The position numbers and the translations under genes are program-made. A stretch of DNA of 20,125 nt. Origin: Phycisphaerae bacterium (GTDB lineage Bacteria; Planctomycetota; Phycisphaerae; Phycisphaerales; SM1A02). Shown here piece by piece: positions 7,432-14,278 of the stretch (the stretch's first letter is position 1; each line of letters begins with the position of its first letter). Below the pieces are notes generated by a model. The model was not told the origin of the DNA. It did no database searches and worked only from the letters and a program-made list of their open reading frames with translations. The stretch covers positions 1-20,125 of the forward strand of contig NYSW01000013.1 in the NCBI GenBank assembly GCA_002683195.1, in the 5' to 3' direction.

Positions 7432-8781
7432 TCAGCCCGCGAGACGGTTCGGGTTCGACGTCGGATTCTCGAATGGGATGGCATCGGTCGAAGTCTCGGG
7501 GACGGGAAGCTGCTCCGAAACGTCCGCTCGAAGGCAGATCATCGTGAGATCATCAGGCTGGTGAAGTGATCCTCCGTGCTCGTCGAGCATCGCCCGGACC
7601 CCCTTGATCATCTCTTCCGGTTCCGGCTTCGCCGTGAGATCGGCGATCACATCCCGATACTTGTCGTTGGGAAGTCGACGCCGAGCATGATTGGCGAGGT
7701 CGTGGGGGAAGGCCTGTTCAAATCCGTCCGAGTGCATCACGAGCCCTTCGCCGGGCTTGAGTTGGACGTGGGTCTCTTCGTACTTCTCGTCCTCGAAGAT
7801 TCCGAGCAACCCGCCGGTGGATCCGATCTCCCGAACCGCACCACCGCGGTCGGCGGAGGCCAGATGCAAGACCGCGGGATGGCCGGCGGATGCGATGGTC
7901 GCCGTCCGGGTTCGAGCGTTGTAGACCGTGTAGACCGCGGTGGCGAATCGAGCCGTGCGACCCTGGCGGGAGACCATGAATTGATTCAGCCGCGCGAGGG
8001 CCTCGCCCGGAGGAACGATCCGATAGGAGTCGTCTGCGGCGATCTCCTTGGTTGGGAGGCTCCGGCAGATGACCATGGTGAGCAAGGCGGCGGGAACGCC
8101 GTGGCCGACGGCATCGGCGATGAACAGGCCGATGTGATCCTCGTCCAGTCGAGTCACGTCGTAGATGTCGCCGGAGACGTAACCCGCGGGCCGCCACAAG
8201 GCGGCGAGGCGCGTCTCGCCGATCACTGGAAGTTCCCGGGGGAGGAATTCTCGCTGGACCATGGCGGCCATCTGGAGTTCCTCGTCGATCCGGGTGATCT
8301 CCTCCTGAACGCCTTCGGCGATTCTCGCGGTGGTCGACACTTCTTCCTGCAGGCGGTCGATCTCGACCTGCTGGTGGATGAGGGTTCGCAGCGCGGTGAT
8401 GAAGTTGGGAATCTCGACCGTGTCCGGAAGCACCAGGGAATCGCTCCGGGGTGATCCGCCGAGTCGGATCGTCGCGATCATCGAGTCGAACGTCACACGG
8501 GCGAGAACTCTCCGCAGGTTGATCGGCGGCTCGGGCTCATCCAGGACCACCACCGCCGCCGCCATTTCCAGATCGGTGTCCGAGACCGAATCCGCGGTTC
8601 TCAGCGACAGGTGAGGTCGTGGCTCCGGCAACTTGGAACAGGCGGCCGAGGCATGGGCGAGCAACTGCTCGAGTCGCGATGTGGTCTGGGGGGTGGTAAT
8701 CAGGATGACGCTGGTTCGGTTCATGAGATTCATCCCCTCGGAGCCGTCGAACTGGAGGAGGGGGGAATCAAGGCCCGGCAT
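7432..8781 (-). CDS. SpoIIE/RsbU-type PP2C serine phosphatase with N-terminal sensor-like domain
   Basis: 449 residues. The N-terminal part (about 21-125) looks like an alpha/beta domain (SVILITTPQTTSRLEQLL, AAVVVLDEPE) resembling a degenerate receiver, with no obvious phospho-acceptor site. A coiled-coil linker (about 134-175) leads into the classic LQMAAMVQREFLPRELP junction. The PP2C-like SpoIIE domain keeps its metal-binding acids: VSGDIYD (D205), FIADAVGHG (D223), VMHSDGFEQA (D352) and QPDDLTMICL (D410, D411). Family members dephosphorylate anti-sigma-factor antagonists and related STAS/HPt partners; none is encoded here. The start at 8781 is supported by GGGGAG six bases upstream (8788-8793); this ribosome site overlaps the stop of the DUF192 gene, suggesting coupled translation. 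ATGs at 8733 and 8724 are weaker alternatives. It is the last gene of the gluQ-DUF192-phosphatase run. Confidence 0.88.
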   Translation of the reverse strand: MPGLDSPLLQFDGSEGMNLMNRTSVILITTPQTTSRLEQLLAHASAACSKLPEPRPHLSLRTADSVSDTDLEMAAAVVVLDEPEPPINLRRVLARVTFDSMIATIRLGGSPRSDSLVLPDTVEIPNFITALRTLIHQQVEIDRLQEEVSTTARIAEGVQEEITRIDEELQMAAMVQREFLPRELPVIGETRLAALWRPAGYVSGDIYDVTRLDEDHIGLFIADAVGHGVPAALLTMVICRSLPTKEIAADDSYRIVPPGEALARLNQFMVSRQGRTARFATAVYTVYNARTRTATIASAGHPAVLHLASADRGGAVREIGSTGGLLGIFEDEKYEETHVQLKPGEGLVMHSDGFEQAFPHDLANHARRRLPNDKYRDVIADLTAKPEPEEMIKGVRAMLDEHGGSLHQPDDLTMICLRADVSEQLPVPETSTDAIPFENPTSNPNRLAG

Positions 8782-8787
8782 TCACCT

Positions 8788-8793
8788 CTCCCC
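8788..8793 (-). promoter_or_regulatory. Shine-Dalgarno site of the phosphatase gene
   Basis: GGGGAG on the minus strand lies six bases before the ATG at 8779-8781 and overlaps the first base of the DUF192 stop codon region (TAG, 8793-8795). It fixes the longer start of the phosphatase and suggests translational coupling with the upstream gene. Confidence 0.5.
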
Positions 8794-9350
8794 TAGAACT
8801 CCGGTTCGGTCGCTTGACCCAGCGCCTTGAGCCGTTCCCGGGGAATCGATACCCGATCACCCACGCCGATCCCGAGCGATTCGAACATCCCGGGCGACAG
8901 TTCGATGGCGAACTGGGCCGGGTATCCGCTGGTGAATCCCGGGAGCCGGCCCTCGTACTCCGCAATCGATTCATCCGGCCCCCGTGGCGGCTCGGTCGGC
9001 ATGGTGTGCACCGAAGTGACGTAGCCGAGCGGATCGATGAAGGCGATATCGATGGGGATGAGGCAGTCGTACATCCAGAATCGACGTGGTCGAGCGTCCG
9101 GGAACACGAAGAACATGCCGCCGTCACTGGCCAGGGAGTCTCGACCACCAAGCCCGCGGGTCCGACTTTCGGTCGCCATGGCGAGGTCGAGATCGAAACT
9201 GCGTCCGGCGAGAGTCACTCGTTCCACGTCGCCGTCGACCGGTTTTCGGGAATCGGAACAGCCACCAGTGGATGCCAGTGCCATGCCGATCGCCATGATC
9301 ATTCCGCGGCGGGCCAGGTCGGTGATACCGATTCCTACGTTCGAAGCCAT
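8793..9350 (-). CDS. DUF192 family protein, probable lipoprotein
   Basis: 185 residues from the ATG at 9348-9350. Two Arg precede a hydrophobic stretch ending in MALASTGGC, which resembles a lipoprotein signal with Cys31 as the acylated residue, although the -3 position (Thr) is not canonical. The remainder is a DUF192 domain: LDLAMATESRTRGLGGRDSL, GGMFFVFPDARPRRFWMYDC, IPIDIAFIDPLGYVTSVHTM, ending with FAIELSPGMFESLGIGVGDRVSI. DUF192 proteins are small exported or periplasmic beta-rich proteins of unknown function. A longer start at 9377 is possible, but GGAGG (9358-9362) seven bases before 9350 strongly favours this one. The first 16 bases overlap the end of gluQ, so translation is probably coupled. 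The gene is followed 11 bases later by the phosphatase start. Confidence 0.86.
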   Translation of the reverse strand: MASNVGIGITDLARRGMIMAIGMALASTGGCSDSRKPVDGDVERVTLAGRSFDLDLAMATESRTRGLGGRDSLASDGGMFFVFPDARPRRFWMYDCLIPIDIAFIDPLGYVTSVHTMPTEPPRGPDESIAEYEGRLPGFTSGYPAQFAIELSPGMFESLGIGVGDRVSIPRERLKALGQATEPEF

Positions 9351-10351
9351 GTCAGATCCTCCGCGGTGAGTCGACACGGGGTCGTGTCCTCCCGCTTCGA
9401 TAGTGTCCTCAGGGATTCAACATCGATCAAGTCGATTGCCTCGGCTGCCTTCAGTGGAATGCGTTCCGGGAGGACGCCCGCCAGATGAAGCAGCAGGCCG
9501 ATCACGCGGGCTGGAGGAACTCCGGAGGCTTGGAGAGATTCGAGACCGGTATCCCCGTCCCGCTTGGCGAGCCGTCGGGCTTCTTCGTCGTGAAGCAATG
9601 GAAGGTGCCACCATCGAGGTGGGGCCGCACGTCCGAGGGCGCTGCCAAGTCGCTGTTGTCTGGCAGCGCTGGCGAGCAGATCGTTGCCGCGAACGACATC
9701 GGTCACCCCCTGAGCCAGGTCGTCCACCACCACCGCGAGCTGATAGCCGGGACGTCCGTCCCGGGTCCAGAGGACGAGATCGCCGCCCTCTCGTGCCGGA
9801 TTGAAATTCTGGATGCCCTGGAGTTCATCCCGGACCGTCTCTTCGCCTTCGGGCATGGCGAACCGATGACCGGCGGTCGGGTCTTCAAACCCCCAGGAAT
9901 TCTCATCGCCGGGGCGAAGCGTTCGGGGGAAAATCAGTTCGCCGCCATGGGGAGCGCCGACCGCCTCGCGAATGTCCCGGCGGCTCAGATCGCTCTGGAA
10001 GACGAGGTTCTGCTCGCTGAGTCGGCGCATGGCCTCGAGGTAGGGCGACAGGTCTTCGGATTGCCGGGTGGACGGTCCGTCCCAGTCGATGCCCAGCCAG
10101 TGCAGGGAGGCTTCGATTCGCCGGCATCGGTCTTCACTGGCACGTCCGGTGTCGAGGTCTTCGTGGCGGAGGATGATTCGCCAGCCGAGGCGGCGGGCCG
10201 CCGCCCAGTTCAAGAGGAAGGTGCGGGCATTACCGAGATGGAGGTCGCCAGTCGGGCTGGGCGCCAGGCGGGTGGTCGGTCCCGGCTCGCTTCGGGGTCG
10301 CCCGTGGTTCATCAAAGGGCGGTCGGATTTTTGATCGAACGTGGCCATCAT
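9335..10351 (-). CDS. gluQ: Glutamyl-Q tRNA(Asp) synthetase-like protein lacking the zinc site
   Basis: About 338 residues, close to the usual length of this truncated GluRS paralogue, which attaches Glu to queuosine at position 34 of tRNA(Asp) and lacks an anticodon-binding domain. Seen: TRLAPSPTGDLHLGNARTFL (HIGH-like motif), ILRHEDLDTGRASEDRCRRI, GYQLAVVVDDLAQGVTDVVRGNDLL, PPRWWHLPLLHDEEARRLAKRDG (KMSK-like loop as LAKRD) and a helical C-terminal segment. The usual zinc ligands (C-x-C, then Y...C before R) are absent: their place reads LVFQSDLSRRDI and IFPRTLRPGD. The frame continues to 10663, but that part is the antisense of the neighbouring pterin gene. ATGs at 10351 and 10348 follow a weak GGAAA; 10312 is also possible. 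It is divergent from the pterin dehydratase gene and overlaps the DUF192 gene by 16 bases. Confidence 0.88.
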   Translation of the reverse strand: MMATFDQKSDRPLMNHGRPRSEPGPTTRLAPSPTGDLHLGNARTFLLNWAAARRLGWRIILRHEDLDTGRASEDRCRRIEASLHWLGIDWDGPSTRQSEDLSPYLEAMRRLSEQNLVFQSDLSRRDIREAVGAPHGGELIFPRTLRPGDENSWGFEDPTAGHRFAMPEGEETVRDELQGIQNFNPAREGGDLVLWTRDGRPGYQLAVVVDDLAQGVTDVVRGNDLLASAARQQRLGSALGRAAPPRWWHLPLLHDEEARRLAKRDGDTGLESLQASGVPPARVIGLLLHLAGVLPERIPLKAAEAIDLIDVESLRTLSKREDTTPCRLTAEDLTWLRT

Positions 10352-10412
10352 GCAGGTTTCCGCATCTTTGATTCGGCGACTCCGCTTCGGGCGGGTGATC
10401 CGCTGCTCTCGG

Positions 10413-10418
10413 TATAGT
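10413..10418 (+). promoter_or_regulatory. Possible -10 element upstream of the pterin dehydratase gene
   Basis: TATAGT is one of the few AT-rich hexamers in this GC-rich gap. Transcription starting 6-8 bases downstream would leave almost no leader for the ATG at 10427 but a leader of about 20 bases with a good Shine-Dalgarno site for the ATG at 10445. No convincing -35 element was found at standard spacing, so this is tentative. Confidence 0.3.
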
Positions 10419-10444
10419 GGTTCCTCATGACTCAGGAGCCCGAC

Positions 10445-10732
10445 ATGGTCGAAAAGATTTCCGAACAGGTCCTCGATGACGCGCTGGTCGAACTCGTGGA
10501 ATGGTCCCGCAGCGGAGAATCTCTCCAGCGAACCTTCGCGTTCGGCGGTTTCAAGGCCGCGATCGAGTTCGTGGGTCGGGTGGCCGAACGGGCGGAAGCC
10601 GTTCAGCATCACCCCGACATCCTGATCCGCTTCAGCAAGGTCACGCTCACGCTCTCGACCCACGACGCCGGTGGTCTCTCCCAGCGTGACGTCGATTTCG
10701 CCCGGGACAGTGACCGGCTCTACGCCGGCTGA
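10445..10732 (+). CDS. phhB: Pterin-4a-carbinolamine dehydratase (PCD/DCoH)
   Basis: 95 residues from the chosen start (101 from an ATG at 10427). PCD dehydrates 4a-hydroxytetrahydrobiopterin during recycling of the cofactor of aromatic amino acid hydroxylases, and also occurs in bacteria lacking those enzymes. The family pattern is plain: RTFAFGGFKAAIEFVGRVAERAEAV, the catalytic QHHPDI, then KVTLTLSTHDAGGLSQRDVDFA. The ATG at 10445 is preceded by AGGAG (10434-10438) at six bases, better than the ATG at 10427, which has none. It is a single gene, divergent from gluQ and convergent with mcsB. No hydroxylase gene is in the window, so its physiological substrate (biopterin, or another pterin such as a molybdopterin-type compound) is open. 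Confidence 0.9.
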   Translation: MVEKISEQVLDDALVELVEWSRSGESLQRTFAFGGFKAAIEFVGRVAERAEAVQHHPDILIRFSKVTLTLSTHDAGGLSQRDVDFARDSDRLYAG

Positions 10733-10752
10733 GCGGTCCGGTTTTCAGGCAT

Positions 10753-10771
10753 GGTGGCTGGATCAGCCACC
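10753..10771. terminator. Perfect hairpin at the convergent phhB/mcsB junction
   Basis: GGTGGCTG-GAT-CAGCCACC is an 8-base perfect stem with a 3-base loop. It begins 20 bases after the phhB stop and includes the mcsB stop codon (10763-10765). Lying between two converging genes it could terminate both directions. No T-tract follows on either strand, so intrinsic termination would be weak; RNA 3'-end protection is an alternative. Confidence 0.4.
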
Positions 10772-11824
10772 AAGGGCGACGCGAACGACATCGGCCCGTC
10801 GTTGGCGGAGTGGCTCATCGTCCATCTCGCGATTCAGCACCTCGGTGGTCGAGGGGAGGTCGTTGTTGGCCTGGCGAAGGTGGCCCGACTGAACTTCGAG
10901 GAAGAGCCGCTGAACGATCCCGAGAGAGATGTTCTCGAGAAGGCCGAGTGACACTCCGAGCCGAATCCGGCTGAGGTGCTTCATCGCCTCGTCGACCGAG
11001 AGCAGACGGGCCGAACGTAGCGTGCCGAGCGCTCGGTGAACACGATCTTCGAGAAGCAGTCGGTTCCGTTCGAGCATCAGTCGACGGGCCATTCGCTCGT
11101 ATTCGACGATCTTCGGCACGACGACGTTCACGAAATGACCCCGCAGATCCCCCTCGGAGATGCCCAGGGTCACCTGGTTGCTCACTTGATAGAAGTCACC
11201 GGTGCTCTCGGATCCCTCGCCGTAGAAGCCTCGGACCGCAAGGTCGAGCGCGTTGGCCGCGCGGCGGAGTCGTTCGATCTCGTTGGTGAGGCGAAGTCCG
11301 GGCAGATGAGCCATGACGGAAAAACGCACTGCGGTTCCGACGTTGGTGGGGCAGGCGGTGAGATAGCCCCAGCGGGGGTGGGTCGCCAGATCGACGGACT
11401 GCTCCAGCCGGTGATCGACCTGCGAGACCTGTCTCCACGCCTCGTCGAGTTCGCAACCGGGGAGCAGGACCTGCATTCTCAGGTGATCCTCTTCGTTCAC
11501 CATCACGCTCAGCCGCTCGCCGTCGCCGATGGCCACGGCGCGAGGGCTGTCGGTTTCGATGAACGGCCTGGAGACCAGATGCCGTTCGAGCAGTCGCTGT
11601 CGTTCGCCGGCTTCGAGGTCCTGCATGTCGAGCCATTGCATGGGACGTTCGGCCAGATCGAGGGAGCGGATCAGTCGGAGGATTTCGCGGCGTTCACCAT
11701 CGCTGGCGCGATTCACGAACGGGAAGCCGGCGAGATTCCGAGCGAGACGCGCGCGGCACGAGACGATCACGTCCCCGTCGGGGCCTGACGATTCGATCCA
11801 GGGGCCGCCGCGTTCCAGCTTCAA
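10763..11824 (-). CDS. mcsB: Protein arginine kinase McsB
   Basis: 353 residues, the normal length. McsB phosphorylates arginine side chains of proteins with ATP; in Bacillus this marks proteins for ClpCP degradation. The phosphagen-kinase fold is evident: VIVSCRARLARNLAGFPF, VMVNEEDHLRMQVLLPG (acidic catalytic motif, about 108-123), GYLTACPTNVGTAVRFSVM (reactive-loop Cys158) and VRGFYGEGSESTGDFYQVSN (nucleotide-binding region). The catalytic core is therefore intact. The C-terminal allosteric phosphoarginine motif, RDxxRA in Firmicute enzymes, reads LRQRRA here (about 339-344), so two of its four defining residues differ. The start is TTG: its bases overlap the mcsA stop (TTGA), and AAGG about eight bases upstream offers a weak ribosome site. 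Last gene of kdsA-mcsA-mcsB. No clpC or ctsR is nearby, so its target pathway is unknown. Confidence 0.93.
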   Translation of the reverse strand: MKLERGGPWIESSGPDGDVIVSCRARLARNLAGFPFVNRASDGERREILRLIRSLDLAERPMQWLDMQDLEAGERQRLLERHLVSRPFIETDSPRAVAIGDGERLSVMVNEEDHLRMQVLLPGCELDEAWRQVSQVDHRLEQSVDLATHPRWGYLTACPTNVGTAVRFSVMAHLPGLRLTNEIERLRRAANALDLAVRGFYGEGSESTGDFYQVSNQVTLGISEGDLRGHFVNVVVPKIVEYERMARRLMLERNRLLLEDRVHRALGTLRSARLLSVDEAMKHLSRIRLGVSLGLLENISLGIVQRLFLEVQSGHLRQANNDLPSTTEVLNREMDDEPLRQRRADVVRVALGG

Positions 11825-12327
11825 GAGCCGCCTTCTTCCGCGATGGTCTGAAGTCGATCCCGGAGCCGGGCTGCTCGTTCGTACTGTTCGCTCGCGACTG
11901 CACGATCGATCTCATCGAGGATCGAGCGCCGAAGTGCCTGTTGATCGACCAGATTCGCGGCCTGGTCCGGGACCCGACCGACGTGGGCGGTGGCGCCGTT
12001 CTGCGAGCGACCGATCACGGATTCCAACTGCTTTGCGAAGGTCTCGTAGCAGTCGGGACATCCCAGGAGACCCGTCTTGCGGAACTGGCCGAAGGTGGTC
12101 CCACAGTTCTCGCAGCCCCGATTCCGGGGCTCGCTGGTTCCCCCGCTCGAGATCTGGACCTGCATGGAGGCGAGATCGGAGAGGAGTTTCGTCACTGGAG
12201 GAGTCTCGGGAAGTTGAAATCCCGCTTCCAGCGCGTGTTCGCGACAGAGGTGAACCTCGACGCCTTTGGAGACGTCGATTTCGTGTACCTCGGCGGGTTT
12301 GTCGCAGCGATCACATTTGACGTTCAT
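11821..12327 (-). CDS. mcsA: McsA, zinc-finger activator of McsB, with UVR motif
   Basis: 168 residues from the ATG at 12325-12327. Two Cys-rich zinc modules are seen: C5-x2-C8 with C28 and H31 (MNVKCDRC, HLCREH), and C72-x2-C75 with C90-x2-C93 (GCENCGTTFGQFRKTGLLGC, then PDCYETF). The C-terminal UVR (UvrB/UvrC) helical motif is RSILDEIDRAVASEQYERAA and neighbouring residues, about 133-162. This order is the one known from Firmicute McsA, which binds zinc, activates McsB and contacts Clp components. A GTG at 12337-12339 would add four residues, but GGAAG shortly before the ATG favours the shorter form. It lies 80 bases downstream of kdsA and its stop overlaps the TTG start of mcsB, which points to coupled, stoichiometric production of the pair. 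Confidence 0.92.
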   Translation of the reverse strand: MNVKCDRCDKPAEVHEIDVSKGVEVHLCREHALEAGFQLPETPPVTKLLSDLASMQVQISSGGTSEPRNRGCENCGTTFGQFRKTGLLGCPDCYETFAKQLESVIGRSQNGATAHVGRVPDQAANLVDQQALRRSILDEIDRAVASEQYERAARLRDRLQTIAEEGGS

Positions 12328-12406
12328 GGCGTCTTCCACGATAGCGGGGGCAGGAGGCCAAGGCCACGTTCCAGCCCAAGTTCCGACCAGAGAGTCCTCC
12401 GGATTC

Positions 12407-13282
12407 TCAGCCGCCGATCGCCATTCTGATCCGAGTCAGCGAGGCGAGTAACTCCGGGACCGACTCCAGGGGGAGAACCGTCGCCTTGTCGCTGCGGGCC
12501 GAAGGAGGATCGGGATGGGTTTCGAGGAAGATCGCTTCGACTCCGGCGGCGACGGCCGCTCGGGCCAGCAGAGGGGCTCGCTCCGGGCGTCCGGCACTGG
12601 TGGTTCCGTCACCGCCCGGAAGCTGGGTGCTGTGCGTCACATCGAAGCACACGGGGGCGGCGAAGTCCGTGGCGATCTCGGTGAGATCACCGAGTCCGAT
12701 GAAGTCGGTCACCAATCGGTGATATCCGAAGAACGTCCCTCGTTCGGTCGCCATCATTCGGCGGCACCCGGACTCGCGAAGTTTCTCCAGCACCAATCGC
12801 ATTTCGGCGGGGGAGAGAAACTGGCCTTTCTTCACCGCGACCGCTGCTCCGGTTGATCCGCAGGCGGCGAGAAGATCGGTCTGGCGGCATAGAAAAGCAG
12901 GGATTTGCAGCAGATCCACGACCTCTGCCGCGGGACTGGCCTGGGCGGCTTCGTGAATATCAGTGAGGATCGGTACCTCGAACGCGTCGCGAATGGTGGC
13001 GAGTTGCTGCAGGCCGGCATCGAGTCCGGGGCCACGATCGGAATGAATGCTCGATCGATTGGCCTTGTCGAAGCTCGCCTTGAAGACGAAGGTGGCGCCC
13101 ACGGCATCGCAGGCGGTTCGGAGGCCGTCGGCGATGCGATGGTTCATGGCATCGTCTTCGAGGACGCACGGGCCGCCGATGACCAGGAGCGGTCGGGTCG
13201 GATCGCAGGCGCCGCGGTCCCACCATTCGTGAAGCCGCGCGAGGGTGGGGTCAGGGTTTTCGTGGCGGTGCTGAGCGTTCAT
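12407..13282 (-). CDS. kdsA: 3-deoxy-8-phosphooctulonate synthase (Kdo-8-P synthase), metal-dependent type
   Basis: Condenses phosphoenolpyruvate with arabinose-5-phosphate to Kdo-8-phosphate, the first committed step to the Kdo sugar of lipopolysaccharide. 291 residues. Motifs: LLVIGGPCVLEDD, FVFKASFDKANRSSIHSDRG, ILTDIHEAAQ, LLQIPAFLCRQTDLL, VAVKKGQFLSP and CFDVTHSTQLPGG. Cys39 in GGPCVLE, His217, Glu254 and Asp265 match the metal ligands of the metallo class (Aquifex type); the non-metal class (E. coli) has Asn at the Cys position. The frame extends to 13333, but the ATG at 13280-13282 gives the usual N-terminus and has AAAGG six bases upstream (13289-13293). First gene of kdsA-mcsA-mcsB and divergent from the DUF1444-like gene. 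It implies an outer membrane with Kdo-containing glycolipid. Confidence 0.96.
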   Translation of the reverse strand: MNAQHRHENPDPTLARLHEWWDRGACDPTRPLLVIGGPCVLEDDAMNHRIADGLRTACDAVGATFVFKASFDKANRSSIHSDRGPGLDAGLQQLATIRDAFEVPILTDIHEAAQASPAAEVVDLLQIPAFLCRQTDLLAACGSTGAAVAVKKGQFLSPAEMRLVLEKLRESGCRRMMATERGTFFGYHRLVTDFIGLGDLTEIATDFAAPVCFDVTHSTQLPGGDGTTSAGRPERAPLLARAAVAAGVEAIFLETHPDPPSARSDKATVLPLESVPELLASLTRIRMAIGG

Positions 13283-13438
13283 TCGGAGCCTTTGAAAGGG
13301 CGGCGAGGAAGGTTCTCGGACGCTGGCGGCCACCGGGGCCGGGGCGGTTACAGGACATTGGGTGGCATCGGCAAACCAAACCCGTAGATCGAGCGTACCT
13401 CAGCGAAGGTGATCGGACATCGAGCCGATTCAACTCAT

Positions 13439-13457
13439 GACGGGGACCATCCCCGTC
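13439..13457 (+). promoter_or_regulatory. Perfect 8-base stem-loop in the leader of the DUF1444-like gene
   Basis: GACGGGGA-CCA-TCCCCGTC forms a perfect 8-base stem with a 3-base loop, 31 bases before the ATG. It is followed by a run of seven C (13463-13469) and a strong Shine-Dalgarno site (GGAGG, 13476-13480, eight bases before the ATG). The G-rich arm could pair with the C-run instead, and the C-run could also mask the GGAGG. This makes alternative leader folds possible; a terminator for an upstream transcript or a protein operator are other readings. Confidence 0.45.
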
Positions 13458-13488
13458 GTATTCCCCCCCGTGATCGGAGGTACGAGCC

Positions 13489-14277
13489 ATGGCCCATCTT
13501 CCCCGCGAACCAGAGGCATTCGGCGAACAGGTGCTTTCGATCCTGAATCGTCACTGGCCTGATCGAGGTGCGGTCCTGACGGGGCCGTTCGATCTGGTGG
13601 TCGATGGGCGACATCTCGGCCTCGAGAACGTCTACCGCATGGTGCTCGGTGATCCTGAACGAGGAACCGACATCGTCGAGGATTACCTGGAGAAGATTCT
13701 CGATGGCGATGAGATCGGCAGCACGGTGGTTCCTCTGGAACTCGCTCGCCACCGAATCATGCCTCGGATCCAGCCCGAATCGATCTTCAAGCAGCTTGAT
13801 CGCGAGCAGGTCGCCCACGTTCCGTGGGTGAATGAGACGGTCGTGGTGTTCGTGATCGACATGCCCGAGGTGACGGTTTCGCTGACGGTGGAGCAGGCGG
13901 TGCGCTGGGGGGTGTCGATGGACGACCTCGATGAGATCGCCCGCAAGAACCTCGAGCGATATTCCCCTGACCTGAACATCCAGTTGGTGGAGAGCAAGGA
14001 TGGTGGTCGGGCGGCGATCCTCAACGAGCACGACGGTTACGACGCGGCGAGGTTGCTGCTCGGTCGACTCCATGAACGGCTTGCGCCCGAACTTGACGGA
14101 GACTTTTTCGTCGCCGCTCCGGCCCGTGACATGTTCGTGGCCATGACGGCGAACCCATCGCATTTCGTGGACCGCCTTCAGAAGCGGATTGATCAGGACT
14201 ACCGGAGACTTCCGTATCCGATCACTCCTTCGCTTTTTCTGGTGACCCGTGACGGGGTGGCGGGCACCGCGGCCTGA
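13489..14277 (+). CDS. DUF1444 / YtpQ-like family protein
   Basis: 262 residues, cytoplasmic, no signal peptide or membrane segment. The central and C-terminal parts match the DUF1444 (YtpQ) pattern: HVPWVNETVVVFVIDMPE, VSMDDLDEIARKNLERYS, LNEHDGYDAARLLLGRL and ELDGDFFVAAPARDMFVAMT. The family is mainly known from Firmicutes and its function is unknown. The N-terminal 100 residues (GPFDLVVDGRHLGLENVYRM, then a helical stretch with IVEDYLEKIL) also look like the family's N-terminal domain. The start is secure: ATG preceded by GGAGG at eight bases. It is a single gene, divergent from kdsA and ending one base before the stop codon of the convergent amidotransferase gene. Assignment is by motif memory, so moderately firm. 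Confidence 0.75.
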   Translation: MAHLPREPEAFGEQVLSILNRHWPDRGAVLTGPFDLVVDGRHLGLENVYRMVLGDPERGTDIVEDYLEKILDGDEIGSTVVPLELARHRIMPRIQPESIFKQLDREQVAHVPWVNETVVVFVIDMPEVTVSLTVEQAVRWGVSMDDLDEIARKNLERYSPDLNIQLVESKDGGRAAILNEHDGYDAARLLLGRLHERLAPELDGDFFVAAPARDMFVAMTANPSHFVDRLQKRIDQDYRRLPYPITPSLFLVTRDGVAGTAA

Positions 14278-14278
14278 C

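Noticed and set aside
10352..10663. N-terminal extension of about 104 residues on the GluQ-like protein
   Set aside because: It is the exact antisense of the pterin dehydratase gene and lies before the conserved GluQ start; only the shorter form fits the family.
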